Assembly: GCA_015680685.1 (NCBI GenBank)
Contig: MNCI01022534.1
Span: forward strand, 237,853 to 301,852
Source: Gnetum montanum
Lineage: Eukaryota; Streptophyta; Gnetopsida; Gnetales; Gnetaceae
Reading direction: 5' to 3'
Length of the DNA stretch: 64,000 nucleotides
The position numbers and the translations under genes are program-made. Each line of letters begins with the position of its first letter. Position 1 is the stretch's first letter. The notes under the pieces are model-generated. The model did no database searches and was not told the DNA's origin. It saw only the letters and a program-made list of their open reading frames with translations. Positions 30,211 through 42,800 of the stretch are shown here, piece by piece.

Positions 30211-31430
30211 AAAGGGCCTTCCATGATTTTGTACTTTGTGGAAGCTTCCTAGATAGTTGATTGTGATCTAGGAGGAACTTTGTTAGATTTGGTGAAGTGG
30301 TAAGGTGTTCAAGAATAGGGCTGAAGAGGTTGTTTCCACTAGCCAAAAACACCTCAAGGCTTGAGTTGATTCTAGGGTCTGAAGGGATTCTCCAAGAGAA
30401 GTGGTTGTTGGATATATTGAGGAACCATAAGGTTGGTAATAGTGTTGTAGGAATTTGGCCATGGAAGGAATTGGTAGAAAACCTCAAATCAACAAGAATT
30501 GGATATTTCCGTAGTCATTGGGGAACCTAGCAAATCAGCTGATTCTTTTCAACTATTATACTATACAAACTTGGACTATTTCCAAGAAACCTAGGGAAGC
30601 TACTTGTGAACTTGTTACCAGCCACTAAGAATAATTTCAATTTTTTGCCCCATCACAGGTTTTGCTGAGGAAGGAGCCCTAAAAGGCTATTATAGAAAAT
30701 GTAAAAATTCTCAAATGTTGAGACACATCAAGTTCCATTGGTAGGTGTCCTAAAATATTATTAATAAAAAGCCTCAATTATTCAATCTACCAAGAGTCAA
30801 TGGTAAATGACTAGAGAAATTGTTCATGTACAAATTCAAAATTTGCACATTGATTATGTTAATTAAGTTGGAGGAAATTCTTCCATTAATATTATTCTTG
30901 CAAAGATCAAATTCAAATAGGTTTCTCAAATTGGCAAAGTTTACAAAGTTACTCTGCATAATGGCTTGACTTATAATGGCCATATATAGATGATAAAGAT
31001 AACACCAAGATTTAAATCAACAAGAATTGGAGATTTCCATAGTCATTGGGGAACCTAGCCAATTAGCTATTTCTTTTTAGCTATTACACTATAAAAACTT
31101 GGACTGTTTCCAAGAAACCCAGGAAAGCCACCTGTAAACTTGTTACCAACCACCAAAAATAGTTCTAACTTTTTTCCCCTATAAAGGTTTTGCTGAGAAA
31201 GGAGCCATAGAAGGCTATTATAGGGCATCAAAAATTCTTAGACTTTGAGATACACCAAGTTACATTGATAGGTGTCTTGAAAGATTGCTAATAAAAAGCC
31301 TCAATTATTTAGTCTACAAAGAGTTGATGGTAAATAACTAGAGAAATTGTTCATGTAAAAATTTAGAATTTCAAAATTGATCATGTTAGTTAAGTTGGAG
31401 GAAATGCTTCCATTACATAGGGTAACTTTG
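30206..31430 (-). pseudogene. LRR receptor-like kinase: leucine-rich repeat ectodomain, partly duplicated
   Basis: The minus strand shows plant-type LRRs: 'LRNLFEFDLCKNNINGRIS', 'QILNLYMNNFSSHLPLTLG', 'LWFLNISNNHFSWRIP', 'FLASGNNLFSPIL', 'FLLDHNQLSRKLP'. The repeats would form the extracellular ligand-binding solenoid. The segment 30483-30968 is repeated in tandem at 31012-31425, an imperfect duplication within the LRR region. The 5' end, with the signal peptide, is not present. Frameshifts and stops are many. Confidence 0.78.
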
Positions 31431-31694
31431 TAAACTCTGCTCATTTGAGAAACCTATAAGAATTGGATCTTGGCAAGAATAATCTTAGTGGAAGCATTTC
31501 CTCTAGCTTAACTAACATAATCAATTTGCAAATTGTAAATTTGTATATGAACAATTTCTCTAGTCATTTACCATCGACTCTTGGTAGATTGAATAATTGA
31601 GGCTTTTTATTAACAATCTTTTAGGACACTTACCAATGGGACCTGGGGTATCTCAACATCTGAGAATTTTTTTTACATGTTCTATAATAGTCAT
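31428..31694 (+). pseudogene. Inverted copy of an LRR segment
   Basis: On the plus strand this matches the minus-strand LRR text of about 30970-30700 ('gtaactttgtaaactctgc', 'gagaaacctat', 'aataatcttagtggaagcat'). With the duplicate at 31012-31425 it makes a palindromic arrangement centred near 31427. The right end is cut by the LINE/gypsy composite. Confidence 0.75.
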
Positions 31695-33505
31695 TTTGCT
31701 CTAGAATTCTATTTCACTACAACTTTTATCATTCTTAGTTAACTTAATTCATATCCATCAATTTTGAACTATTCAATATTGTAGCTAAGTCTTACACTGA
31801 GTAATTTTTCATTCTTGTGTTCATAGTTATCTTCTAGATCATTCTTGCATTTTGAGTCCTACCAAGATGCTCAACTTTTTCCTTGTAATGGATAATCAAG
31901 TCCTTGTGTTTTAGGAAAAAATGAGATAAATGAAATTTATATAATTATAAATCAATCATGATTAATAACTTGTTAAAAAATTGTTAGATATCATTCTAGA
32001 AAAAACAGTAGGATCTTAGGCAAGAGAAAATAGTTTACATTTAGTTTCTTAAGTTAAATTCATAAAAAATATTCTACGCTAGATCATTAGGTTATTCTTA
32101 GATATTTCATTAAACAAGCAAAGATAAAATAAAATCAAACATTTATTTTGGTTGATTTTAGAAAAGCATTTGACTCTATTTTGTGAGAACAATTATGGAG
32201 CAAACTTACTTAGTATCATTCAAATTTTATATAAAAGAAGAATTTTTAAATTAAAAGATAAAGAAACTACACAATTTTTCCAATTACAATAATATAAGAG
32301 TAAAGCAAGATTATCCTTTTTTAATATCATTGTTTAATATTTTTATTTATGAACTAGAATAATGGACTAAAGATGTGCCTACAAATTATGCTATTAATGT
32401 GGATCAATTATAGTTATGACTTTTAATATTTACAGATGATGTAACACTAATTACAAATTTATAAATAGAGCTAAAATTATTATTATATCAACTAAAAAAA
32501 CTATGAATATATATAAATTAAGATGAATTTTGAAAAAACAAAAGTGTTAATTTGTGAAAATAACAAGAGAAATTATGCTTTCTAGATAAATAATAAAATA
32601 CTTAAGATTGAGGATACATACAAATATTTTGGAGTATAATGTTTTCAAAATTATAAGTGAAAGCACTATATGTAATAGCAAGTTACAAGTGGATGGAAGG
32701 CTTTATATACAATGAAGTACAAATGTTGTAATTACAATATATATAATGAAGAACTACTAGCAAGAGTTTGCACTCTATGAGCCACAAACACTTAATGAAG
32801 CATTTAAATTCACAATCAAAGTTGAAAGAAAACTTTATAACCATGGTAAAGGTCCCAAGTCTTCTAAGGGAAAAGACTACAAAGGTTCTAGAAATGAAAG
32901 AAGATCAAAGAAGAAGAACAATATAAAAGAAGGATGACAAGAGAGGTAAGATAAGAGCATGGGAGAAGATCATGATAAAGTTGTTAATATGGATTTATTC
33001 AAGAATGAGAAGGATTAAGGGACCAACAATTCTTCAAGGTCTAATGCTTCAGTTGTAGTGAAATGAGACTTAAACTATGAAAATTTAAAATAACTAGAGT
33101 CTCCAAGGATAAAGAAATTTAAATAATGTAGAAATAAAAACCTTCAAGTCAAGGTAATCCTAATGCCCCTAGAATAGAAAATATGTTTGAAATTAATTCT
33201 TGCACTTTCATGGGAAATGTGATGTGAATGAAAAGCCTTCTAAAAAATGTTATTTAGAATTGAGGCTAGATGTTTAAAGAGAAGAAAATAGATCCACATT
33301 GTAAGTAATGATGATGCTTGAGAGAATGTTATCTCTACCAAGGTTAATAAACTCAGTTTGCACTCTTTTCCTCACTCTAAATGCTATAGAGTCTATTAGC
33401 ATTCTAAAGATCCATTCCAAGATGTTAAAACTAAATGTATTTTATTTCTTAAAACTACTTTTTTTAGAGATCAAGTTAGTTATGATATTCTCCTCATTGA
33501 TTGTG
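31695..33505 (+). repeat. LINE/gypsy composite, inverted copy of 325-2212
   Basis: See 325-2212. This copy sits directly against receptor-kinase sequence on its left and continues on its right into more gypsy sequence (33505-34155) that the other copy lacks. No target duplication is visible. Confidence 0.75.
31890..32725 (+). pseudogene. L1-like LINE reverse transcriptase fragment
   Basis: The plus strand has 'LLDIILEKTVGS', 'LVDFRKAFDSILWEQLWSK' (about 32145-32205, across frames), 'LIFTDDVTLITNL' (about 32425, the FADD box with the catalytic Asp pair kept), and 'IEDTYKYFGV' (about 32605). Two frames alternate and stops are common. Endonuclease and tail are absent. It joins gypsy gag at about 32750. 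Confidence 0.7.
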
Positions 33506-34155
33506 TTAATGTTATCTTGGATAAACCTTGGAATTTTGTTAATAAGACTATTTTTTATATTGGAAAAAATATCTGGTTGATTCCTAGAAAACATGAAATA
33601 TATAATTTGATTCCTATGAATATTGTGTAGTATAAGACTAGATTTTTCACTAATGCTTCATTGATTTTGCTTAATAAAAATTAATATATTCATTAGCCTA
33701 ACTACGTTATATATAGATTTGTTGTTATCTCTATATTAACTATATTTGAGGCTAAAATTTCTTGTAAATTACTAGGGAAATCAATTCTTTAGTTTAAGAG
33801 TTTTTTGATGTGTTTAAAGGTAAATTAGAAGGAATACCACCAATTAGAACTATTCAGCATCAAATTGATTTTATTTTAGATGCACCTATTCTAAATGAAA
33901 GAGTTTATCGCATGACTTCAAGTCTAAGAGAAGAGCTTCATAAGGTTAGCGAGCTTCTATCCATTGGATTTATTAGAGAGTATATTTTGTCTTATATATT
34001 GCTATTTGTACTTATTCCTAAGAAGAATATTAATGAGAATGGCATATCCATAGATTCAAGGTTTTTGAATAAAATTGTTGTGAAGTATAAATTTCCTATT
34101 CCTAGAATGAAAAACATCTTATATGTTTTGAAAAATGATGAAATATTTTCATAGT
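32755..34155 (+). pseudogene. Ty3/gypsy gag-PR-RT N-terminal remnant
   Basis: Gag tail ('LNEAFK', 'YNHGKGPKSSKGKDYKGS', 'NERRSKKKNN', 32780-32930), protease-region sequence ('SKCYRVY', 'RDQVSYDILLIDCVNVILD', 33390-33530), then an RT start: 'LEGIPPIRTIQHQIDFI', 'YRMTSSLREELHK', 'FVLIPKKNINENGI', 'KYKFPIPRM' (33810-34110). The RT part reads open for 114 codons and is close to the usual LPPxRxxxHxIDxIPGA...KYRFPIPR consensus. It stops before the catalytic core and is followed by element C gag sequence. Confidence 0.78.
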
Positions 34156-34179
34156 CATTTCAAATTTAAATTTAATTTT

Positions 34180-35190
34180 GAAATTATGGCCAAGGTTGAT
34201 TAGTTATGGGACTCTATTGATAGTAGATTTCAAGCTACCCTAAAAATTGTTGAAGAGTCCAAAGAATAAGGTAGTGATCGTGAGTGCAGGAGGTCCAAGG
34301 AAGTTGAACGTGCCTATCAAAAATGTAAGGGAAAGATTGCTATAATAGAATAGGTTGCAAGAAGAAAATTAGATGATGATGGTGGATGTGATATTTTCCA
34401 GTATGAGGATGTTTCCCCATAGTGTCACACTTACAAGAGTCTAGGGTGTATGATTTGAATCCACAACTAACACAAAGGAAAACACCTAGACAATTGCCTT
34501 ATCCTCAAAGTAATTCTAGGCAGTTCTACTAGCAACAACCATATTATCTAAGTGAAACTCCACTACAACTATATGAGAAATATCAATAGTGGCAACAACC
34601 ATAGTCATGGATGCTAGTACCACCAAGGCAACGATACCTTTACAGACACCCTGATCCATATGGGTACTATGTTTAGCAACCCCTGTCTCCATGTGACTCC
34701 TCCAATCACATTTGTACTTTTCAATATCACTACCACCCTTTTGATTATTATCAAACTCATTATTCACATGCAATAAGGGATACTACCTTTTACCCTTATC
34801 CTCCTATTCCTGCATATCTTCCTCCTCCAACCGCATAGCTATCACCTACTCCACCTATGCAAGGTGAACTACCAGCTCAACCACAACAATGCAATGCTAC
34901 TAGGGATGTTAACCTACAATCAATTAATCAAATGAGTGGTTCAAATACTTGATCAAAGAAAAGGCCTTTCTTCCAACCATGTAGTCCACCTAAGCCCTCA
35001 AATACATCTGTGGTTGACAACCTTGTTCCTTTTCCTTCTTCTGTGTCAAATACCTTTGAGTCCCCCTTCAAACCAAACATCACCCAGGATCCATATTGTT
35101 ATGCTTACTCATGTTGTATTTGATTGGATCTATGCTAGAAACCTTTCGACGAAGTTAGTAGATCCTAGAAGTCCTCTGATTTATTTACAA
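34180..35190 (+). pseudogene. gag C-terminal part of element C
   Basis: The plus strand has a charged stretch ('KGKIAIIE'), then a Pro/Tyr/Gln-rich region ('YPYPPIPAYLPPPTA', 'LSPTPPMQGELPAQPQQC') up to the protease. No clear gag core or zinc knuckle is present. It aligns in pattern with element D at 41588-42300 but not obviously with the gag of A/B. Many stops. Confidence 0.55.
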
Positions 35191-35194
35191 ATTG

Positions 35195-35480
35195 TTGGGA
35201 ATAAACTATGCTTCTTCCTGACTCAGGCTCCAGTGTTAACCTAATCTCTCATGAGATGTATATTGCATGGAACCTACCTCCTTTAAAGAAGAGTAATATC
35301 AAATTGGAATTGGTATACCAGTCCATCATTATTTCATTGGAACTAGTAGAAACATTGTGACCATTATCTATGGGTGGTCTTATCTTGCCGATTTCCTAGT
35401 GATCAAAGTGGAGAACTACAAAGGGGATTTTTAAATCATCATGGGAAGGGCATGGATTAGCACCATTAATGTAAGAATGG
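35195..35480 (+). pseudogene. Protease of element C
   Basis: 'LLPDSGSSVNLISHEMY' carries the retropepsin Asp-Ser-Gly active site, followed by 'NLPPLKKSNIKLELVYQSI', 'FLVIKVENYKGDF' and 'IIMGRAWISTINVRM' (the IxLGRPFL/W-type flap end). Frameshifts separate these blocks. Element D has a homologous region at 42490-42800. Confidence 0.7.
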
Positions 35481-35989
35481 GCATCAAAGATCTTTTCCTA
35501 GAAATATCTAAAGAAAATGCATTCAAAAATATTGAGAATAAGTGAGTTCCATGCATTGCATATAGTGATACAAGGTGCAATTGTGTGCAAAAACTTAGGG
35601 CTATAAACAAGCATCTATCTTTGCATGCAAGCAGTGTGCACCAAAAGTAGGAACTCAAAGGTGTTTATACATAGTAACCAAAAAATAGGTGGGTACCTAG
35701 TGGCTGATCACTGATTCTAAGAGTAGCATACTTTGCATGGAACCAACTAAGATCTTGACATGTGCATATGTCATAGGCATGAATGAACTAGAGCAAGTTC
35801 ATCACCAACTCTTTGATGATGTAAATGATTATACTTATTGGAGAGAGTTGGAGATTCCTAAAAATTTCAAGTAAGAGCCCCTTGAACTAACAATGATACC
35901 AATTGGAATGAAATACATGTTTTTTTAAAAAATGGGAAGCTGGTCATAATCAATGCAAATCTTTCTCTAGAACAAAAAAAGATGTTGTT

Positions 35990-36790
35990 GAATGTAGTTG
36001 AAAAATGGTCAACCACTTTTGCTTGGTCATATCCTAAACTCACAGGGATTGATCTTAGGGTATGCTAGCATCACATCTACACTAATTCGGCCATGAAACC
36101 AAAGAGATAGCCATAGAGATGATTGAACCACAAAATGAAGCATATCATCAAAGAGGAAATCAAACAACTCCTCAAGGAAAGGTTCATTTATCCCATTGTG
36201 GATAGTGAGTGGGTTAGTCCACTTATGATTGTACCAAAGAAAGGTAACAAGTTGTGGGTATATATTGATTTTCAACTACTAAATATGGCAACATTCAAGG
36301 ATCATTTTCCATTTCCATTGGTTGGTTAGGTGTTAGACACAATATCTGGGCATTGCTGCTACAACTTTCTAGATGGTTGTAGAGATTATAACCAAATTTA
36401 AATTGCACCAAAGGACTAGGGAAAGACAACATTCAAGAGTTCTTAGGGAACTTTTACATCTCGCAAGATGCCATTTGGTTTATGCAATGCTCCTCTACAT
36501 TTCAATGCTTAGTTCTAAACATTTTTCAACAGTGAATTAGAAGTGGTGTGGAGGTCTTCATGGACAACTTCTCCACTTATGGAGCTACCTTTGAGCAAGT
36601 GCTAAAATGATGTGTTGAAACCAAATTGTGGATCAATTAGCAAAAAGGTCACCTAATGGTCTAGGAAGCCATTGTATTGGTGCATAGAATGTCACAAGTA
36701 GGAATTGAGGTAAACCCTGAGAAGATAAGGGTTATCTAAGGAATAACCCACCAACTAGAAACTATCAAAGATGTTCAATCATTTCTTGGA
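35990..36790 (+). pseudogene. Reverse transcriptase of element C
   Basis: Blocks in order: 'LNHKMKHIIKEEIKQLL', 'YPIVDSEWVSPLMIVPKKG' (36190-36250), 'DFQLLNMATFKDHFPFPL', 'NFLDGCRDYNQI', 'KMPFGLCNAPLHFNA' (36475-36510), 'VFMDNFSTYG' (about 36555, second Asp of the MDDF box changed to Asn), 'VGIEVNPEKIRVI' and 'SFLGHTGYYQQFKNNFSKITR'. This is the full RT-thumb order of a Tat/Athila-type gypsy. Stops and the changed catalytic Asp make it inactive. Confidence 0.85.
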
Positions 36791-36859
36791 CATACTGGCT
36801 ACTACCAACAATTCAAAAATAATTTCTCTAAGATTACAAGGCCATTGGTGGAGCTAACA

Positions 36860-37370
36860 AAGAAAGATGCTCCATTTTTCTAAACTAAGAAATGTAAAAA
36901 AGCATTCCAATAGCTAAAAGAGAAACTTGTAGAAACTCCAATCCTATAAGCACCTGACTAGTCTAGACCATTTCATGTCATGATAGATGCATCAAATTAT
37001 CCCATGGGAGCCATGCTTATGTAGATGGAAAATAAGAAACATCCATAATACATCCACTATGCTAGCTAAAGCATTGTGGGTGCACAACTAAAATACACCA
37101 CTACAAAAAAAGAATTTTTGGTAGTCGTGTTTGCTCTAAAGAAGTTCAAGAATTATGTGCTTGGATACAAGGTGTTTGTGCACATAGATCACAGTGCCAT
37201 CCACTTCCTGATGAACAAGCCAATGGTGAGCCCCCATGTCATATGGTGGTTAGTGATCTTGTAAGAATTCGATCTTATGATGGTAGATCAAAAGGGCACT
37301 AACAATGTGGTGGCTGATTACTTTTATCAGTTGCAATGGGACAACAAAGAGAAAGAAAACCCACTATCTA
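36860..37370 (+). pseudogene. RNase H of element C
   Basis: 'RPFHVMIDASNYPMGAML' (catalytic Asp), 'IVGAQLKYTTTKKEFLVVVF' (the NYxTTEKELLAVVFA block), 'VFVHIDHSAIHFLMNKPMVS' (Asp) and 'GTNNVVADYFYQLQWDN' (equivalent of KDNVVADxLSRL). A 62-codon part at 37076-37264 is open. This is the retroviral-type RNase H, directly after RT. No archaeal-type RNase H is seen in C. Confidence 0.85.
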
Positions 37371-37389
37371 ATATGTTTCTTGATGAACT

Positions 37390-38650
37390 CCTCTTTGGTG
37401 GGGCTTTAACTAAATAATTACCCAATGAGCCTAAATGGTATGATGAAATTCTTACCTAAGAAATGCCACAAGGGTTGGACCACTAAAAGAAACAATAGTT
37501 TCTTCACTAGGTAAAACACTTCATGAAAATCAATGAACACCTCTACAAGGTGCGCACTAATGGCCTAGTTTGTTGGTATATCCTTGATGCCAATCAATTG
37601 CATGTTCTCCAAGATGCTCATGAAGGTCATTGTGGAGGACACTATGTTGGGAGACACACAACCATCAAAATCCTAATGGCAAGGTACTATTGGCTAACAA
37701 TCTTTAGGGATGCTCACTAATATGTTCACTCTTATGAATGATAGCAATGAGATGGTGGAATGACTACTCAAATGAAGGAACCTCAAAAATGAATTCAACC
37801 ATTGAAATCCTTCAATATCTAGGGCATTGATTTCATGGATCCCATCACACCCATGTCAAATGGAAAGGCATACATCATAGTTGTTGTTGACTATTGTATC
37901 AAATGGGTAGAAGTAGCAACTATCATTGACTGTACATCTTTTACTATTGCTTAGTTTGTATAAAAAATCTTCTAAATTGGTTTGATGTGCCACGTGTATT
38001 CATTTCTAATAATGAAACTCACTTTATAGGCACTACTTTTTGGAAGCTCATGTAACACTTGGAGGTTGAACATAAACTCACAACATCCTACCACCCCCAA
38101 GCTAATGGTCAAGCTAAGGTTACCAATAGGGAAATTACAAGGATTCTAACAAGAATTTTTAGCAAATATAGGAAATACTAGAGCACAAAACTCAATGATG
38201 CCCTTTTGGCCCACTACTCAACATGGAAACTTCCTATAGGCTATTCTCCCTATGAGCTTGTGTACTGAAAATTACCAACACTTCCTATTCAATTCAAGCT
38301 CCATACATTTTCAATAGCTTGTGACCTTAGCCTTGGCTTGAGTCTAGCATAAAAAGAAAGATTAATGAATCTAAACTTGCTAGAAAAAAAACTGATTGAT
38401 GGCCCTATCATCTAACGAGTTGCACAAGGCCTACAACAAAAAGTGCCATAACCTTAAAATCAGAAAAGTCAAATTTCAACTGGGAGATAAGGTTCTCTAA
38501 TGGAACCCCACATACATATCTAAATGAACTAAGTTTAAAACATTGTGGGAAGGACCTTACATCATTTATAAAAATTTTTCTTCTAGGGCCATGATGATCT
38601 ACAAACCTAAGAGCCCAAACAAGAAATGGTTAGTCAACATCCAACAAGTC
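37390..38650 (+). pseudogene. Integrase of element C
   Basis: Zinc-binding N-terminal region 'DAHEGHCGGHYVGRHTTIKI' with 'RYYWLTIFRDAH' (37610-37720), core domain 'IWGIDFMDPITPMSNGKAY' (first catalytic Asp, about 37820), 'FISNNETHFIG' (second Asp changed to Asn) and 'ANGQAKVTNREI' (Glu-containing helix region, changed), then a C-terminal 'FQLGDKVL' type block (about 38480) and 'LWEGPYIIYKNFSS' (38545). Normally it inserts the cDNA into the genome. Inactive here. Confidence 0.83.
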
Positions 38651-38689
38651 AAACCTTTCCATGAGCATAAGCCAGAAAATACAACAAAC

Positions 38690-40749
38690 ACCTCATCAGA
38701 TGGAAAACCATGCTCCATATTTTAAATCTCCTCCTTTCAACTTAGTTATGGGAGAGATGGCCATCTATGATAATCATATAAGAAGCTCCTCAATTTTTTA
38801 TCTTTTTATTTTACACATTTTTGTTTTACACATTCTTTATTTTACATATTTTTGTTTTTATGTTATTAATATTTTCTAATTTTTGTTTTACACCATCATT
38901 AGTACATTTTCTATTTCTTGAATATTTTACACTTTCTTTTATATTTTCTTTTATTTTATTTCAGTGTGATTTTCTAACTTTTTTTAATAAGTACCAAGTA
39001 TTGTGGTAATGAGTTGCTTGATGGTGGTATGTACTATTCTGTTATTTGATTATTGGTATATAGACTCTAGCTTTGAATTTTGTTATAGATGATTAGGACA
39101 TGATTTCTTTTTCACGCAATAGGCAGTGAGTCCACAACATCCACCCATCCACAAAATCTATGATTTTTCTTATTCTAGAAATGTGTAGTCCCTTTTTCAT
39201 TAATAAAACATTAACAAATTTGTGACTTTAGTAATTTCTAGAATTGGAAAGGATTAAAAGGTTTGAATAGGGTGTGAATTTAAGGGGATTTAGTATTCTT
39301 TGTGTCTTTCTATTTGCCTAGGTGCATGTGTGTTTTCATGGATTTATTGCCATTTTATGTTGACCAATAAAAGGAAGTTGAATACATCTTTGCATGGTGT
39401 GGCTCTCATAAAAAATGATGGGAATTCAAAGCACACCCCTTAGATAAAGTAAACATATATGTCTTCACATAGTATGATTTCTATTTTTTAAAAAATAATA
39501 AAAATTTAAAGCACACCCCTTAGACAAAATAAACAGGCTACAAGCATTGGTTATGGAACTAGAAAGATATGTTACCCATGCTTGAAGGTCCCCTCTAACT
39601 AAGTCCCTTCCTCACTTCCTACTTCTCTTTTCTTCTTTAAAAAGGAATGGTGGTTGTTTTGTGGGAGCACTCTTGTGTCTTAGGGGGATGGACTAGTCTT
39701 AGAATGGCGATGTAAAGTAACTAAATGTGGTTGATTTCAGTCTAGACTAATTATGGATCCTATCAAATCATTTAACCATAAAATCCACAAGGGACTTCAT
39801 GTGACCTTAATGAGGAACTCCATTCCACTCTCTCTCATCCATTTATGCTTTCCATGTCTCACCTCACCGCTAGTTTTATGTTCTTGTTTAATGTCTTGGT
39901 TTGATGTGTCAAAATTCTTAGGTAGTTTCTTTTAGGTTTTTGTACTTAACCTTCCACAACCATTAATCATCCTTGGAGCCCATGAACTCTTTTGTTTGAA
40001 GTTATGTAAGGGCATAAAAGGCCTATGTCTACTTTGGGGAGGATCCACTTGCATATCTTTTAGTTGGATTAGTTAAGTTCTTTACCCTTAGACACTCTTA
40101 CAATCAAATCCTTTTGTTTATCTCATCAATGGCATCCAATTGTGTACATCTTCACAACATTTTTTAGTGAAATTTTCTTTTTATTACTATAAATTCTTAC
40201 ACCCTCTTCAAATATTTTCTTCTGTAGAAATCTTTCAAATTTAATGGACTACTTATCAATTTTACCCTATCTGTCAACCTTCCTACTAACACTCCTAAAG
40301 GAATTAATCTACCACAATCATAACCTAGCTAAGTGTAACCATTGACAAGATAAGGCATTTAACAGCTGTGTTACACATTGCATACCAATTCGTGATTTTG
40401 TTGTGATTACAGTGGGAAGCATGGACTAGAAGCAAAACTATCTTCACCAAGGATGATGTGGTAGTACCACATGACAAGGACCATTCATGATTGTGGGATC
40501 TTCTCTCTCACTTTTCAACTACCAATAGGTGTTGGATGTTAGTTTTATCAAGGATGTTTACTTCTCTTATCATGAACATCCAATTTTTTAAAGATTGCAC
40601 TCTGTACACATCGGCACTCAAATTTTTTCTATTTCAACTGAGTTAGTTTCTATCTTAGTTAATAATCCCATACTTATCCAATATTTTGTAAGGAACTTGT
40701 TCCTCCTCCTCTTCACTTGAAGAAAATTTTTCATTTAGTCATGGGGGTA
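38690..40749 (+). other. 3' non-coding region of element C
   Basis: It starts with a T-rich tract (38790-38990), as in the gag-only relatives, and holds the TTTGGGGAGGATCCACTTG block (40035-40053). At 40404-40412 GTGATTACAG occupies the position of the ORFx intron acceptor, but the following ~330 bp contain no ORFx coding text; ORFx appears to be absent or deleted. The region ends with the GGGGGTA polypurine tract (40740-40749). Confidence 0.55.
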
Positions 40750-41587
40750 TGATGAGTCATGGTTTTTCATGCTTTGATATTGAGTACCCAATATCGAAGC
40801 CTCAACATCGAATATCTGATGTCAGAGCCAAGACATGATGTTAGATATTTGATATCATAGGGTATACATCAACCTATAAATATAGTTCTTAGACTCAGAA
40901 TTTTCATATCATTTTTTGTCATAGTTAACAAAGCTCTTATAGTTTGTTTTCTCTAGAGTTGGAATATTTTTTGAGTGCCTATAGCAAGAGTCTAAGTGTG
41001 TACAAATCTTTGTTCAAACACTAATGTACTTGAGCACAATAGTGTGATAGGAATTAAAATAACCTTTTCAGCAATTCTTGCAACACTAAGAATAGATTAA
41101 TGTTTTCTTTAATGAACTTTCCTTTAATGCACTTAATTCAATAATTAATTTCCAATTGTTAATGAACAGAAGCATAACCACTTTGAGCATATGTGTAGCA
41201 CTTAGTGACCTAGGAACACTTAACATTTGATAGCCCAATAGCACTATACGTGTTTAGGATGTATCTAGGAAAGTGGAATGGGTACTTGTGATAAGATAGC
41301 TAGGTAGTAGATAAATTAGATCCTCAATTACTCTACCTTTCATTATTGTTGTAGGCAATTAAATTTATAAAACCTAAAATGATAAAAAATAATGTATCTC
41401 AATTACACTTAAACCATATCCTTTAGTTTCACAAGTGTAGTTAAGAAGACAATGTCTTAATGTCCATTTCACTTCCTAGAAAAACTAGTGCACTGGAGAA
41501 CTATAGGTCCACGTAATTTGACCAGATAGTGCATAAACACCTTAGTGATTTTTATGGTTGAGTGTAGTGGTACCTCGCCACTCATCA
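40750..41587 (+). repeat. LTR shared by elements C and D
   Basis: The 838-bp LTR has ATATCG/GATATC words (40775-40856) just before a TATA box CCTATAAATATAG (40873-40885) and the family end CCACTCATCA. It is the 3' LTR of C. Sequence after it starts inside the gag of D with no PBS, so it may also be the 5' LTR of D after a deletion or LTR-LTR recombination. Confidence 0.82.
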
Positions 41588-42800
41588 AAAGGAAAAGACA
41601 AAAGAAAGAAGAGAGAACTTGGACGCAAAGGAAAAATTGCTTTAGTAGCTGAGGTCTCAAATACTAACTCTATAAATGAAGAAGGTTCTACTGTGCATCA
41701 GTACAAACATCCTAAGGGATTTTGTTTAGTTATGATACATCTAGAAGAAATAGGGACATACACACTTAACCCCAAATTTGTTCAAAAATAGATGCCCAAA
41801 CGGTTACCCTATCCTCAAGGTAACTAGTGATAGGACCTTCAACTAATGTATTATCCTAGTAAATCTTTTCCATAGCTGTAGGAGCAATATTATTAGTAGT
41901 GGCAGCAGCCTTAATCATGGGCCATGCCATCACCATGCCAATAGTATCCATATCGATATCCTAATTCTTATGAATACTCTGTCCAATGTCCAATCTTACA
42001 GACAAATGCAGCTATTCAAACTTCATAGTATTATTCACTAGAATAACACTATCCAATGACACCAAGGATTAATTCAAACCCATACATGCATCCACAAGCA
42101 ATTGATTTTCCAAATCCTTTACCACCAATGCCACCACTTGCAATGAGAGAAGAGTTGTCATCACAACTGTAGTAGAGGAAAGCTACAAAGGCAGTAAATA
42201 TACAAGTGGAGTATCACACTAGCCATGCTAAGGGCCAAACAAAGAAACATCATTTCTTTAGGATGAGTCTAGAGAAGGCTAGTAGAATTGGAGCTTCATC
42301 AAAATCATCTTCTCCTAAAATAGATCTTCTCACTATCAACAAGCTTCCATCATCATCAAGCCGAAACATACAAGTTGTCATGCTCATTGAAATCATCACT
42401 AGCTAGATCAAGGTAGGACCACTCCTTAAGAAGAGAATTGATCCATGAATACCTTTGATTTATCTATGAATAGCTAGGATTTACCACAAAAATCTTTGTT
42501 AAACTCAAGTTCTACGATGAATCTGATCTCCTACAAAACATATCAAGCATGGAGCCTACCAACATTGGAAAAGTGTAATATTAGGTTGAAGCTTGCATAT
42601 TAGTCTATCACCACTCCTTTGGTATAAATAGATAATGTAGGGACTACTGCCAATGGGTAGTCCTATCTAGCCAACTTTCTAATAATTGATGTGAAAGATG
42701 CTAATAAGGAATTCCCAATAATCATGGGAAGGGTGTGGCTTAGCACAATCAATGCTAAGATAAGTATGAGAGATTTTTTAGTTGATATTTATAACAAAGA
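41588..42800 (+). pseudogene. gag-protease remnant of element D
   Basis: It opens with 'RKGKIALVAEVSN' and 'PKRLPYPQGN', matching element C at 34310-34520, then a Pro/His/Gln-rich stretch and protease-like pieces 'SYLANFLIIDVKDANKEFP' and 'IIMGRVWLSTINAK' (42660-42760). The protease active-site block is badly degraded near 42500 ('FYDESDL'). Stops throughout. Confidence 0.62.

Larger units (their letters stand above)
34155..41587 (+). mobile_element. Element C: 5'-truncated gypsy with complete pol order
   Basis: Contains, in order, the gag C-terminal part, protease, RT, RNase H, integrase, a T-rich tract, a non-coding region and an LTR (40750-41587) with TGATGAGTC...CCACTCATCA ends and a GTATGATGA polypurine junction like A and B. 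The 5' LTR, PBS and gag start are missing. It is the only copy in the window with pol and an A/B-type LTR, so it represents the probable source of enzymes for the gag-only relatives. The lineage is Ty3/gypsy of the Tat/Athila side. Confidence 0.82.

Noticed and set aside
38661-39009. Overlapping Phe/Leu-rich frames after integrase of C
   Set aside because: Same T-rich tract, translated by chance.
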